A stretch of 64,000 nucleotides of DNA from Pseudaminobacter sp040049255 (GTDB lineage: Bacteria; Pseudomonadota; Alphaproteobacteria; Rhizobiales; Rhizobiaceae). Made by a program: the position numbers and the translations under genes. Numbering within the stretch: position 1 is the first letter of the stretch; each line of letters opens with the position of its first letter. Where the stretch lies: the NCBI RefSeq assembly GCF_040049255.1, contig NZ_JBDZDR010000005.1, positions 186,001 through 250,000 of the forward strand, written 5' to 3'. Shown here in pieces: positions 16,244 to 24,549 of this stretch. The notes under the pieces were generated by a model that searched no databases, was not told the DNA's origin, and saw only the letters and a list, made by a program, of their open reading frames with translations.

Positions 16244-16848
16244 TGCAAACCGAGGCAATAGACGGCGGCTTCGCCAATCCGGTCTTTGACGCGCAGGTGG
16301 TGTTCCGCGCGGTCATGGACGCCATGGCCCGCCCCGGCACCATCCAGCCCTGCGGCGAACTCACTGCTCCGCCCGCGCCGCTCGCGCCGGTGGCGGCTGC
16401 CGTCGCTCTCGCGCTCTGCGATGCCGACACGCCTCTCTGGCTCGATCCGGCCCTGCAGGCTTCCGCGGCCGCTCGCCACTGGCTCGGCTTTCACACCGGC
16501 GCGCCGCTGGCCCACACCCCGGCGGATGCGCATTTCGCGCTCGTGTCGGACCCGGCCGAGCTGATCTCGCTCGAGAATTTCGCGCAAGGGTCGCAGGAAT
16601 ATCCCGACCGTTCCACCACGCTCATCCTGCAGGTGCCGAGCCTGTCCGGCGGCGAGACGCTTCAGCTCGAAGGCCCCGGCATCGAGACATCGCTCGCTTT
16701 TGCACCCGTTTCCCTGCCGCGCCATTTTGTCGAGCAGTGGAAGCAGAACCGCGCCCGCTTCCCGCGCGGCGTCGACGTCATCCTGGCGGCACCCGAAGGG
16801 GTGGCCTGCCTGCCGCGCACCACGCGCATCAAGACCACGGAGGCCTGA
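16243..16848 (+). CDS. phnH: C-P lyase subunit PhnH
   Basis: 201 residues. The N-terminus GGFANPVFDAQVVFRAVMDA and AMARPGTI are hallmark PhnH sequences, as is PRGVDVILA near the end. PhnH is a structural subunit of the core complex with a PLP-transferase-like fold but no PLP. The ATG overlaps the phnG stop (TGATG), and phnI follows after three bases, so this is one operon. Confidence 0.95.
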   Translation: MQTEAIDGGFANPVFDAQVVFRAVMDAMARPGTIQPCGELTAPPAPLAPVAAAVALALCDADTPLWLDPALQASAAARHWLGFHTGAPLAHTPADAHFALVSDPAELISLENFAQGSQEYPDRSTTLILQVPSLSGGETLQLEGPGIETSLAFAPVSLPRHFVEQWKQNRARFPRGVDVILAAPEGVACLPRTTRIKTTEA

Positions 16849-16851
16849 CCC

Positions 16852-17955
16852 ATGTATGTGGCCGTCAAAGGCGGCGATGCCGCCATTTCCAACGCGCACA
16901 AGCTGCTTGCCGACCGCCGCCGCGGCGACCGTTCGGTGCCGGCGCTGCGCATCGACCAGATCGTGGAACAGCTCGCGCTCGGCGTCGACCGCGTCATGGC
17001 CGAAGGCTCGCTCTATGATCGCGAGCTGGCAGCACTTGCCATCGCCCAGTCGCGCGGCGACCTGATCGAGGCGATCTTCCTGGTGCGCGCCTATCGCACC
17101 ACGCTGCCGCGCTTCGGCTACACCAACGCCATCGACACCGGCGCCATGCTGGTCGAGCGCCGCGTGTCCGCCACCTACAAGGACCTGCCCGGGGGCCAGT
17201 TGCTCGGCCCCACCTTCGACTACACGCACCGCCTGCTCGACCCCGAGATCGCGGCCGGCGCGCCGGTCGAAGAACCCGAGCAGCGCGAGGCCGAGGGCGG
17301 GCGCATGCCGCGCGTCTCGGAAATCCTGGCGCATGAGGGCCTGATCGAAGGCGATGGCGACATGCCGCTGGATCACATAACCGGCGACCTGACGCGCGAG
17401 CCGCTGGACTTCCCCATCGAGCGTGACCTGCGCCTGCAGGCGCTCGCCCGCGGCGACGAGGGTTTCCTGCTCGCGCTCGGCTATTCCACCCAGCGCGGCT
17501 ATGGCCGCAACCATCCCTTCGTCGGCGAGATCCGCATCGGCGAGGTCGAGCTGGAGCTGGAAGTGCCGGAACTGCCCTTCGCCGTGCCGCTCGGTCGCAT
17601 CCGTGTCACCGAGTGCCAGATGGTCACGCAGTTCAAGGGCTCGGCAAAGGTCCCGCCGCAGTTCACGCGCGGCTACGGGCTCGTCTTCGGCCAGTCGGAG
17701 CGCAAGGCCATGTCCATGTCGCTGTGCGACCGCGCGCTGCGCGCCCGCGAATTCGGCGAGGATGTCGTTGCCCCTGCGCAGGACGAGGAATTCGTCATCT
17801 CGCATTCCGACAACGTCCAGGCCACCGGCTTCGTCGAGCACCTGAAGCTGCCGCACTATGTCGACTTCCAGGCCGAGCTCGACCTCATTCGCCGCATGCG
17901 CGCCGAGCACGATGCGCGCGAGGCTGTGGAAGAAAAGCGCGAGGCGGCGGAATGA
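16852..17955 (+). CDS. phnI: C-P lyase nucleosidase-like subunit PhnI
   Basis: 367 residues, the usual length. It starts MYVAVKGGDAAISNAHKLLA and contains the highly conserved ATYKDLPGGQLLGPTFDYTH and TQRGYGRNHPFVGEIR segments. PhnI displaces adenine from ATP with phosphonate to give 5-triphosphoribosyl-1-phosphonate. The operon is then interrupted: the next phn gene on this strand begins 803 bases later, after a hicAB pair on the opposite strand. Confidence 0.95.
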   Translation: MYVAVKGGDAAISNAHKLLADRRRGDRSVPALRIDQIVEQLALGVDRVMAEGSLYDRELAALAIAQSRGDLIEAIFLVRAYRTTLPRFGYTNAIDTGAMLVERRVSATYKDLPGGQLLGPTFDYTHRLLDPEIAAGAPVEEPEQREAEGGRMPRVSEILAHEGLIEGDGDMPLDHITGDLTREPLDFPIERDLRLQALARGDEGFLLALGYSTQRGYGRNHPFVGEIRIGEVELELEVPELPFAVPLGRIRVTECQMVTQFKGSAKVPPQFTRGYGLVFGQSERKAMSMSLCDRALRAREFGEDVVAPAQDEEFVISHSDNVQATGFVEHLKLPHYVDFQAELDLIRRMRAEHDAREAVEEKREAAE

Positions 17956-17978
17956 TCCCTTCTGCTATCCTCGTCGGC

Positions 17979-18410
17979 TCACGCGGCGTCCCGCACCGAA
18001 ATGACGATCTCCTTGCCAAGCGCGGCAAGGGCAGCCTCCAGCGCCTGAACCTTGGTCGGATGATCAGGATCGAGGATGCGGCGAGCCTCGCCCTCTGCCT
18101 TGCCCAGCCTGCGGGCAAGGTCGGATTTCGAAATGCCACTTGCGTTGAAGGCTTCGACCACGGCCAGCTTCAACGCCGTAGTTGCGTCGACAGGCACTTC
18201 CACCAGCCCCTTGCGCTTTGTGGCCGGCGCCGGAAGCGGCCGACCGAGAACCAGATAGCCCCGCAGCGCCAGCCCGAGCGCCTCGGAGGCGTTGGCGCGG
18301 GCCTCGATCAGTGTCGCGCCAGCGGTGATCGCTTCCGGAACGTCCGGAAACGTAACCAGGAAGCCGCCTTCCGGATCGGGTTCGATCCTCGCCGCGTAGA
18401 TGTATTCCAT
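17979..18410 (-). CDS. hicB: HicB-family antitoxin
   Basis: 143 residues from the ATG at 18410, with GGAG nine bases before it; a TTG at 18419 is possible. The N-terminus (YAARIEPDPEGGFLVTFPDV) is the partly degraded RNase-H-like HicB fold, followed by a conserved EARANASEALGLAL helix. The C-terminus (SKSDLARRLG) is an XRE-type helix-turn-helix for DNA binding. It neutralises HicA and probably represses the pair. It lies downstream of hicA, antisense to phn transcription. Confidence 0.9.
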   Translation of the reverse strand: MEYIYAARIEPDPEGGFLVTFPDVPEAITAGATLIEARANASEALGLALRGYLVLGRPLPAPATKRKGLVEVPVDATTALKLAVVEAFNASGISKSDLARRLGKAEGEARRILDPDHPTKVQALEAALAALGKEIVISVRDAA

Positions 18411-18458
18411 TTGGTTCAACTCCAGTCGGCTACCGCTGCCGTCGAGGCGCGTTGCTCA

Positions 18459-18653
18459 TCACAGAACGCCCAGCTGCTTCTTGATGGTCCTCACCATCAG
18501 CTCGGACAAATTTCCGGACGGAACGGTCGTCAGCCTGTCGCCAAGTCTTATCCGGTAGTGCGAGCCTTTGCCCCGATCGGTGAACACTTCGAAGGTCTGG
18601 TTCTGCTTTCTGGCCAGCGCCCGAAGCTCGCGGATCAGAGCTTCGCGTTTCAT
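18459..18653 (-). CDS. hicA: HicA-family toxin (mRNA interferase)
   Basis: 64 residues from the ATG at 18653, with AGAGG before it; a longer frame upstream lacks family similarity. HicA is a small dsRBD-like RNase; the catalytic histidine is H32 in GKGSHYR, and the conserved end GNLSELMVRTIKKQLG is intact. The toxin is therefore probably functional. It is encoded first, 48 bases before hicB. The pair sits on the minus strand between phnI and phnJ. Confidence 0.9.
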   Translation of the reverse strand: MKREALIRELRALARKQNQTFEVFTDRGKGSHYRIRLGDRLTTVPSGNLSELMVRTIKKQLGVL

Positions 18654-18757
18654 GCCTCTCTTCCCCCCGAGAGGAAACCTCGCACATTTTTGTACGAAGC
18701 GCAATCCGGACTGGCCCCGCAGTCCGCATCACCCAGCGCATCTTCGGAGCCAGCGCA

Positions 18758-19636
18758 ATGAACATAGCCGACTACAACTTCGCCTATCTGGATGAGCAGA
18801 CCAAGCGGATGATCCGCCGCGCCATCCTCAAGGGCATCGCCATTCCAGGCTACCAGGTGCCTTTCGCCAGCCGCGAGATGCCCATGCCCTATGGCTGGGG
18901 CACCGGCGGCGTGCAGGTCACCGCCTCCATCATCGGGCCGGAAGACGTGCTGAAGGTCATCGACCAGGGCGCCGACGACACCACTAATGCCGTCTCCATC
19001 CGCGCCTTCTTCAAGAAGGTCGCCGATGTCGCCGTCACCACGGAGACGGCCAAGGCCACCATCATCCAGACCCGCCACCGCATTCCGGAATATCCGCTGC
19101 AAGCGGGCCAGACGCTGGTCTACCAGGTGCCGATCCCCGAGCCGCTGCGCTTCCTTGAGCCGCGGGAGACCGAGACCCGCAAGATGCATGCGCTGGAGGA
19201 ATACGGCCTCATGCATGTGAAGCTTTACGAGGACATCGCCAAGCACGGCCGCATCGCCACCACCTATGCCTATCCGGTCAAGGTCGAGGGGCGCTATGTG
19301 ATGGATCCGTCGCCGACGCCAAAATTCGACAATCCCAAGATGCACATGTCGGCGGCGCTGCAACTGTTCGGCGCGGGCCGCGAAAAGCGCATCTACGCCA
19401 TCCCGCCCTTCACGGAAGTGGTCAGCCTGGACTTCGAGGACCATCCCTTCGAGATCCAGACCTTCGACCAGCCCTGCGCGCTGTGCGGGGCCGAGCAGGT
19501 TTACCTCGACGAGGTCATTCTCGACGACAAGGGCGGGCACATGTTCGTCTGCTCAGACACCGACCACTGCGAAAAGCGCCAGGCGGAAGGCCATCGCGGC
19601 CATCTCGCCCCCGAAGCCATGGAGCCTGCCGAATGA
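18758..19636 (+). CDS. phnJ: Carbon-phosphorus lyase PhnJ (radical SAM)
   Basis: 292 residues. Cysteines C240, C243, C265 and C271 match the E. coli cluster cysteines C241/C244/C266 and the catalytic C272 in spacing (CALCG, then FVC and HC). The conserved start NFAYLDEQTKRMIRRAILK and PMPYGWGTGGVQVT are present. PhnJ cleaves the C-P bond of ribose-phosphonate, releasing the alkane and a cyclic ribose phosphate. A CGGAG site sits eight bases before the ATG. Because hicAB separates it from phnI, it either depends on read-through or has its own promoter in 18654-18757. Confidence 0.96.
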   Translation: MNIADYNFAYLDEQTKRMIRRAILKGIAIPGYQVPFASREMPMPYGWGTGGVQVTASIIGPEDVLKVIDQGADDTTNAVSIRAFFKKVADVAVTTETAKATIIQTRHRIPEYPLQAGQTLVYQVPIPEPLRFLEPRETETRKMHALEEYGLMHVKLYEDIAKHGRIATTYAYPVKVEGRYVMDPSPTPKFDNPKMHMSAALQLFGAGREKRIYAIPPFTEVVSLDFEDHPFEIQTFDQPCALCGAEQVYLDEVILDDKGGHMFVCSDTDHCEKRQAEGHRGHLAPEAMEPAE

Positions 19637-20409
19637 CCGACGAACCGCTTCTGCGCGTCAATGCGCTGTCCAAATATTACGGCGCGCGGCTGGGCTGCGA
19701 AGATGTCTCCTTCGACCTCTGGCCGGGCGAGGTGCTGGCCGTGGTCGGCGAATCCGGCTCGGGCAAGACCACGCTGCTCAACAGCCTGTCGACCCGGCTG
19801 CTGCCCACTTCCGGCACCGTCAGCTATCGCATGCGCGACGGCAGCTGGCGCGACCTCTACCGCATGAGCGAGGCGGAGCGCCGCTTCCTCATGCGCACCG
19901 ACTGGGGTTTTGTGCATCAGAACCCGGCCGACGGCCTGCGCATGACCGTCTCGGCCGGCGCCAATGTCGGCGAGCGGCTAATGGCGGTGGGCGACCGCCA
20001 TTATGGCCGGATTCGTTCGACCGCCATCGACTGGCTCTCCCGCGTGGAGATCGGCGAGGACCGCATCGACGACGAGCCGCGTTCCTTCTCGGGCGGCATG
20101 CGCCAGCGCCTGCAGATCGCGCGCAACCTCGTCACCGGCCCGCGTCTTGTCTTCATGGACGAGCCCACCGGCGGCCTTGACGTGTCGGTGCAGGCGCGCC
20201 TGCTCGACCTGCTGCGCGGGCTGGTCACCGACCTCGGCCTTGCGGCTATCGTGGTCACGCACGACCTCGCCGTCGCGCGCCTGCTCTCCCAGCGCATGAT
20301 GGTGATGAAGGACGGCCATGTCGTCGAGGCCGGCCTCACCGACCGCGTGCTCGACGATCCGCGCGCGCCCTACACCCAGCTTCTCGTCTCCTCCATTTTG
20401 CAGGTGTAA
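19633..20409 (+). CDS. phnK: C-P lyase ABC-type ATPase PhnK
   Basis: 258 residues from the ATG at 19633, which overlaps the phnJ stop (ATGA). Walker A is GESGSGKTT, the signature is FSGGMRQRLQIARNL and Walker B is LVFMDEPTGGLD. The DWGFVHQNPADGLRM stretch is characteristic of PhnK. PhnK docks on PhnJ of the core complex and is needed for activity; it is not a transport ATPase. Confidence 0.95.
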   Translation: MTDEPLLRVNALSKYYGARLGCEDVSFDLWPGEVLAVVGESGSGKTTLLNSLSTRLLPTSGTVSYRMRDGSWRDLYRMSEAERRFLMRTDWGFVHQNPADGLRMTVSAGANVGERLMAVGDRHYGRIRSTAIDWLSRVEIGEDRIDDEPRSFSGGMRQRLQIARNLVTGPRLVFMDEPTGGLDVSVQARLLDLLRGLVTDLGLAAIVVTHDLAVARLLSQRMMVMKDGHVVEAGLTDRVLDDPRAPYTQLLVSSILQV

Positions 20410-20411
20410 CC

Positions 20412-21119
20412 ATGCCCACACCTCTCGTCGTTTCCGACGTCGCCAAAAGCTTCATCATGCACTTGCGCGACGGCATCAAGTTGCCGGTGGTGGCTAGTGT
20501 GTCCTTTGCGCTCGAGGCCGGCGAATGCGCCGTGCTGGGCGGTCCCTCGGGCGCGGGCAAGAGCTCGATCCTGAAAATGCTCTACGGCAACTATGCCGTG
20601 GACGAAGGCCAGATCATCGTCGATCACGGCGGCCAGCTGGTCGACCTCGCTTCGGCCAGCCCGCGCACCGTGCTTGCCATCCGCCGCGACACCATCGGCT
20701 ATGTCAGCCAGTTCCTGCGCACCGTGCCGCGCGTCTCCGCCCTCGACGTGGTCGCCGAGCCGCTGGTGGCGCTGGGCGAGGGCAGGGAGCCGGCGCGCGA
20801 AAAGGCGCGCGAGCTGCTGTCCCGTCTCAACCTGCCTGAAAGGCTGTGGCTCCTGCCGCCGGCCACCTTCTCGGGCGGCGAGCAGCAGCGCGTCAACATC
20901 GCGCGCGGCTTCATCACCAGCCATCCGGTGCTTCTGCTCGATGAGCCGACCGCCTCGCTCGACGCTGTCAACCGCGAGGTCGTCGTCGGCATGATTGCTC
21001 AGAAGAAACGAGAGGGCGTGGCGCTGCTCGGCATCTTCCACGACCAGGACGTGCGCGATGCCGTGGCCGACCGGATCATCGACGTGACGAAGTTCGCACC
21101 GGAAAGGATCGCGGCATGA
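20412..21119 (+). CDS. phnL: C-P lyase ABC-type ATPase PhnL
   Basis: 235 residues. Walker A is GPSGAGKSS, signature TFSGGEQQRVNIARG, Walker B LLLDEPTASLD. The block DTIGYVSQFLRTVPRVSALDVV is typical for PhnL. It binds on top of PhnK in the C-P lyase complex and supports the nucleosidase step. Two bases separate it from phnK, and the next gene overlaps by four bases. Confidence 0.95.
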   Translation: MPTPLVVSDVAKSFIMHLRDGIKLPVVASVSFALEAGECAVLGGPSGAGKSSILKMLYGNYAVDEGQIIVDHGGQLVDLASASPRTVLAIRRDTIGYVSQFLRTVPRVSALDVVAEPLVALGEGREPAREKARELLSRLNLPERLWLLPPATFSGGEQQRVNIARGFITSHPVLLLDEPTASLDAVNREVVVGMIAQKKREGVALLGIFHDQDVRDAVADRIIDVTKFAPERIAA

Positions 21120-21733
21120 CGACGAAACTATCGGAACAGCCGCTGGTACACCCGACGGCGGAAGTCAGAAAATCCACCCTCGGCCGTTACACTGAGGTTG
21201 CTGACCGCAGCCGCGTGCACGAGAGCACGCTGGGTGACTATTCCTACATCATGCAGGATTGCGGCGTCTGGTGCGCCGAGATCGGCAAGTTCTCCAACAT
21301 CGCGGCCGCCGTGCGCATCAACGCCACCAATCATCCCACCTGGCGGCCGACGCTGCACCACTTCACCTACCGCGCCGCGGACTACTGGGAAGACGCCGCT
21401 CACGAGGAAGAGTTCTTCGATTGGCGGCGCTCTAACGCCGTGCGTATCGGCCACGACACCTGGCTCGGCCATGGCGTGACGGTTCTGCCCGGCGTCACTA
21501 TCGGCGATGGCGCCGTCGTCGGTTCGGGTGCTGTGGTGACCAAGGACGTCCCGCCCTACACGATCGTCGCCGGCGTGTCGGCCAAGCCGATCCGTGAACG
21601 CTTCGACCGCCGCACCGCCGAACGCTATCAGGCGCTTGCCTGGTGGGATTGGGACCATGCCCGCCTGCGCGCAGCACTCGACGATTTCCGCGAGCTTTCG
21701 GCCGAGGCATTTCTGGAAAAGCACGGCGGGTAG
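21116..21733 (+). CDS. Hexapeptide-repeat acyltransferase of the phosphonate cluster
   Basis: 205 residues. A left-handed beta-helix acetyltransferase of the chloramphenicol/streptogramin (XAT) type: TLGRYTEVADRSRVHESTLGDYSYI and GHDTWLGHGVTVLPGVTIGDG show the hexapeptide pattern, and NHPTWRPTLHHFTYR carries the catalytic-type histidine. This phn-linked family is found in many C-P lyase operons and presumably acetylates an amino-phosphonate, the role PhnO has in enterobacteria; the substrate is not proven. It is the last gene of the operon. Confidence 0.88.
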   Translation: MTTKLSEQPLVHPTAEVRKSTLGRYTEVADRSRVHESTLGDYSYIMQDCGVWCAEIGKFSNIAAAVRINATNHPTWRPTLHHFTYRAADYWEDAAHEEEFFDWRRSNAVRIGHDTWLGHGVTVLPGVTIGDGAVVGSGAVVTKDVPPYTIVAGVSAKPIRERFDRRTAERYQALAWWDWDHARLRAALDDFRELSAEAFLEKHGG

Positions 21734-21762
21734 AGCCCCGCCGCGCAACATCGCGCGGGCGG

Positions 21763-24549
21763 CTACTCGGCCGCCTCCGCATGCCGCACCTTGCCGATGC
21801 GCGCGGCGCAATATTTGAACTCCGGTATCTTGCCGTAAGGGTCCAGCATCGGATTGGTCAGCTTGTTGGCCGGGCTTTCGTTGAAGCAGAACGGCATGAA
21901 GATGGTGCCGTCGGCCACCTCGCGGTCGGCCCGCAATATCGCCTCGATGATGCCGCGCCGCGTCTCCACCGTGATCATGTCGCCAGGGGTTAGATTGTTG
22001 CGGGCGATCTCGTAGGGGTTCATGGCGGCGATGCCATAGGGCTCGATGGCATCCAGCACGCCGGCCCGGCGCGTCATGGCGCCGGTGTGCCAGTGTTCCA
22101 GCAGGCGTCCGGTGGTCAGCACCAGCGGATAGTTTTCGTCCGGCACCTCGTCGGGAGGCAGAAGGTCGGCCGGCACGATGCGGCCGCGCCCGTCCGCCGT
22201 CGGGAAGCCGGACGTGAACACCACCTCGTTGCCGGGCTTGTCGTCGGCGTCGGCGGGATAGATGACCGAATCCTCGCGCTCAATGCGCTCCCATGAAATG
22301 TGGTTCAGCGAGGGCATGACGCTCGCCATCTCGCTGTAGACCTCCGACACGTCGCCATAGTGCCAGTAGAGCCCGATGCGGTTGGCGAGGTCGATGATGA
22401 TCTCCAGGTCCTGCCGCGCCTTGCCCGGCATGGCGAGCGCGGGCCGGCCAATCTGTATCTGGCGGTTGGTGTTGGTGTAGGTGCCCCATTTCTCGGCATG
22501 GGCCGAGGCCGGCAGGATGACATCGGCGTGCCAGGCCGTCTCGGTGAAAAAGATGTCCTGCACCACCAGATGCTCCAGCATCGCCAGCGCCTTGCGGGCA
22601 TGCGTCTGGTCGGGGTCGGACATGGCCGGGTTCTCGCCCATGATGTACATGCCCCGGATCTCGCCGGCATGGATGGCATCGACGATCTCGACTACCGTCA
22701 GGCCGGTCTTGGGGTCCAGCGTCTGGCCCCAGAAATTCTCGTACTGGCTGCGGATGTCGACATTGTCGACCGATTTGTAGTCGGGATAGTACATCGGGAT
22801 CAGGCCGGCGTCGGAAGCGCCCTGCACGTTGTTCTGCCCGCGCAACGGGTGCAGGCCGGTGCCCGGCCGGCCGACCTGCCCAGTGATCAGCGCCAGCGCG
22901 ATCAGGCAGCGCGAATTGTCGGTGCCGTGGACATGCTGTGAAATGCCCATGCCCCAGAAGATGATCGAGTGCTCCGACTTGGCATAGATGCGCGCCACAT
23001 CTCGGATCACCGCCGCCTCCACGCCGCAGACCGGCGCCATCGCCTCGGGCGAAAAGTCCCTAACCTTGGCCTTCAGCGCCTCGAAGCCGGAAACATTGGC
23101 CTGGATATACTGCTCGTCGTAGAGCTTTTCCTCGATGATGGTGTGGATGAGCGCGTTGAGCAGCGCCACGTCGCTGCCGGCGGTGAACCGCAGCGCATAT
23201 GTTGCATGGCGCATCAGGTCCTGGCCGCGCGGGTCGATGACGATCAGCTTCTTGCCCTGCTTGGCCGCCTGCTTGAAGAAGGTCGCCGCCACCGGGTGGT
23301 TGACCGTCGGCCGCGCGCCGATGACGAGGATGCAATCGGCCTTCATCGCATCGTTGAAGGGCGCCGAGACCGCGCCGGAGCCCACGCCTTCCATCAGCGC
23401 CGCCACCGACGAAGCGTGGCACAGCCGCGTGCAGTGGTCGACATTGTTGGTGCCGAAACCCTGCCGCACCAGCTTCTGGAACAGATAGGCCTCCTCGTTG
23501 GAGCCTTTTGCAGAGCCGAACCCGGCCAGCCCCTTGCCGCCATGCTCGTTGCGGATCGCCACCAGTCCGGCTGCCGCGCGCTCCATCGCCTCTTCCCACG
23601 TCGCCTCGCGGAATATGGTGAGCGGGTCGACGTCGCGCAGGTCGGCATTGGCATCCTTCGGCGCATCGTCGCGGCGGATCAGCGGCTTGGTCAGCCGCTC
23701 GGGCGACATCGCATAGTCGAAGCCGAAGCGGCCCTTCACGCATAGTCGGTTCTGGTTGGCAAAGCCGTTGCGCCCGTCGACCTGGACGATACGGTTGTCC
23801 TTCACCGCCACGCGCGTCTGGCAGCCCACGCCGCAGTAGGGGCATAGCGTGTCCACCACCCGGTCGAAGGACTGCACGGCGCGGGTGCGAAACTCCTCGT
23901 CCATCAGCGTTTTTTCATAAAGCGCGCCGGTCGGGCAGGCCTGCACGCATTCGCCGCAACTCACGCAGGTCGAATGTCCCATCGGGTCGTGCATGTCGAA
24001 GACGGGGAGGGCGTGGTCGCTACGGTCGGCCATGCCGATCACGTCGTTGACCTGCACCTCTCGGCAGGCGCGCACGCAGGCATTGCACGAGATGCAGGCG
24101 TCGAGATTGACCGCAATGGCCGGGTTGGTGATGTCGAACTCGGCAGGCTCGCTCTGGAACTTGGAAGGAAACCGGCTGCTGCCCGAAATGCCCATGGAAG
24201 CGGCCCACAGCCAGAAGACGGACTGGTTGTCCGGCCCCTCTTCCGCCGGAGGCATGTTGCTCGCCAGAAGCTCGAAAACCATTTCGCGCGACTTCTTCGC
24301 GCGCTCGGTGTCGGTGCGCACGACCATGCCCTCGGTTACCTTGCGGATGCACGAGGCGGCGAGCAGGCGTTCGCCCTCGACATCTACCATGCAGGCGCGG
24401 CAATTGCCGTCGGGCCGGTAGCCGGGCATGTCGACATGGCACAGATGCGGGATCAGTGTGCCTTCACGCTTGGCCACGTTCCAGATGGTCTCGCCTTCGG
24501 CGGCGACGACCGGCCTACCGTCGAGCGTGAATTTGATCGTGCCAGCCAT
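21763..24549 (-). CDS. fdsA: NAD-dependent formate dehydrogenase, molybdenum/tungsten alpha subunit
   Basis: 928 residues. In order: an N-terminal [2Fe-2S] NuoG-like domain (C37, C50, C53, C67), two [4Fe-4S] motifs (CISCNACVRAC near 152-162 and CVSCGECVQAC near 195-205), the CPYCGVGC cluster of the catalytic half (236-243), then the bis-MGD domains. The metal ligand is C377 in RLCHASS, where E. coli FdhF has selenocysteine. Oxidises formate to CO2 in the cytoplasm. The ATG overlaps the beta-subunit stop (TGATG); a GTG three bases earlier is an alternative start. Confidence 0.95.
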   Translation of the reverse strand: MAGTIKFTLDGRPVVAAEGETIWNVAKREGTLIPHLCHVDMPGYRPDGNCRACMVDVEGERLLAASCIRKVTEGMVVRTDTERAKKSREMVFELLASNMPPAEEGPDNQSVFWLWAASMGISGSSRFPSKFQSEPAEFDITNPAIAVNLDACISCNACVRACREVQVNDVIGMADRSDHALPVFDMHDPMGHSTCVSCGECVQACPTGALYEKTLMDEEFRTRAVQSFDRVVDTLCPYCGVGCQTRVAVKDNRIVQVDGRNGFANQNRLCVKGRFGFDYAMSPERLTKPLIRRDDAPKDANADLRDVDPLTIFREATWEEAMERAAAGLVAIRNEHGGKGLAGFGSAKGSNEEAYLFQKLVRQGFGTNNVDHCTRLCHASSVAALMEGVGSGAVSAPFNDAMKADCILVIGARPTVNHPVAATFFKQAAKQGKKLIVIDPRGQDLMRHATYALRFTAGSDVALLNALIHTIIEEKLYDEQYIQANVSGFEALKAKVRDFSPEAMAPVCGVEAAVIRDVARIYAKSEHSIIFWGMGISQHVHGTDNSRCLIALALITGQVGRPGTGLHPLRGQNNVQGASDAGLIPMYYPDYKSVDNVDIRSQYENFWGQTLDPKTGLTVVEIVDAIHAGEIRGMYIMGENPAMSDPDQTHARKALAMLEHLVVQDIFFTETAWHADVILPASAHAEKWGTYTNTNRQIQIGRPALAMPGKARQDLEIIIDLANRIGLYWHYGDVSEVYSEMASVMPSLNHISWERIEREDSVIYPADADDKPGNEVVFTSGFPTADGRGRIVPADLLPPDEVPDENYPLVLTTGRLLEHWHTGAMTRRAGVLDAIEPYGIAAMNPYEIARNNLTPGDMITVETRRGIIEAILRADREVADGTIFMPFCFNESPANKLTNPMLDPYGKIPEFKYCAARIGKVRHAEAAE

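Noticed and set aside
16039..17910. 623-codon open frame antisense to phnG, phnH and phnI
   Set aside because: Low-complexity Arg/Ala/Gly-rich sequence crossing three well-identified genes; an artefact of base composition.
17979..18653. Prophage or integrative element carrying hicAB
   Set aside because: No integrase, transposase, att-like direct repeats or tRNA nearby; only the two-gene module is present.
23415..23436. Selenocysteine at the formate dehydrogenase active site
   Set aside because: The metal ligand codon is Cys (C377 in RLCHASS), not an in-frame TGA.
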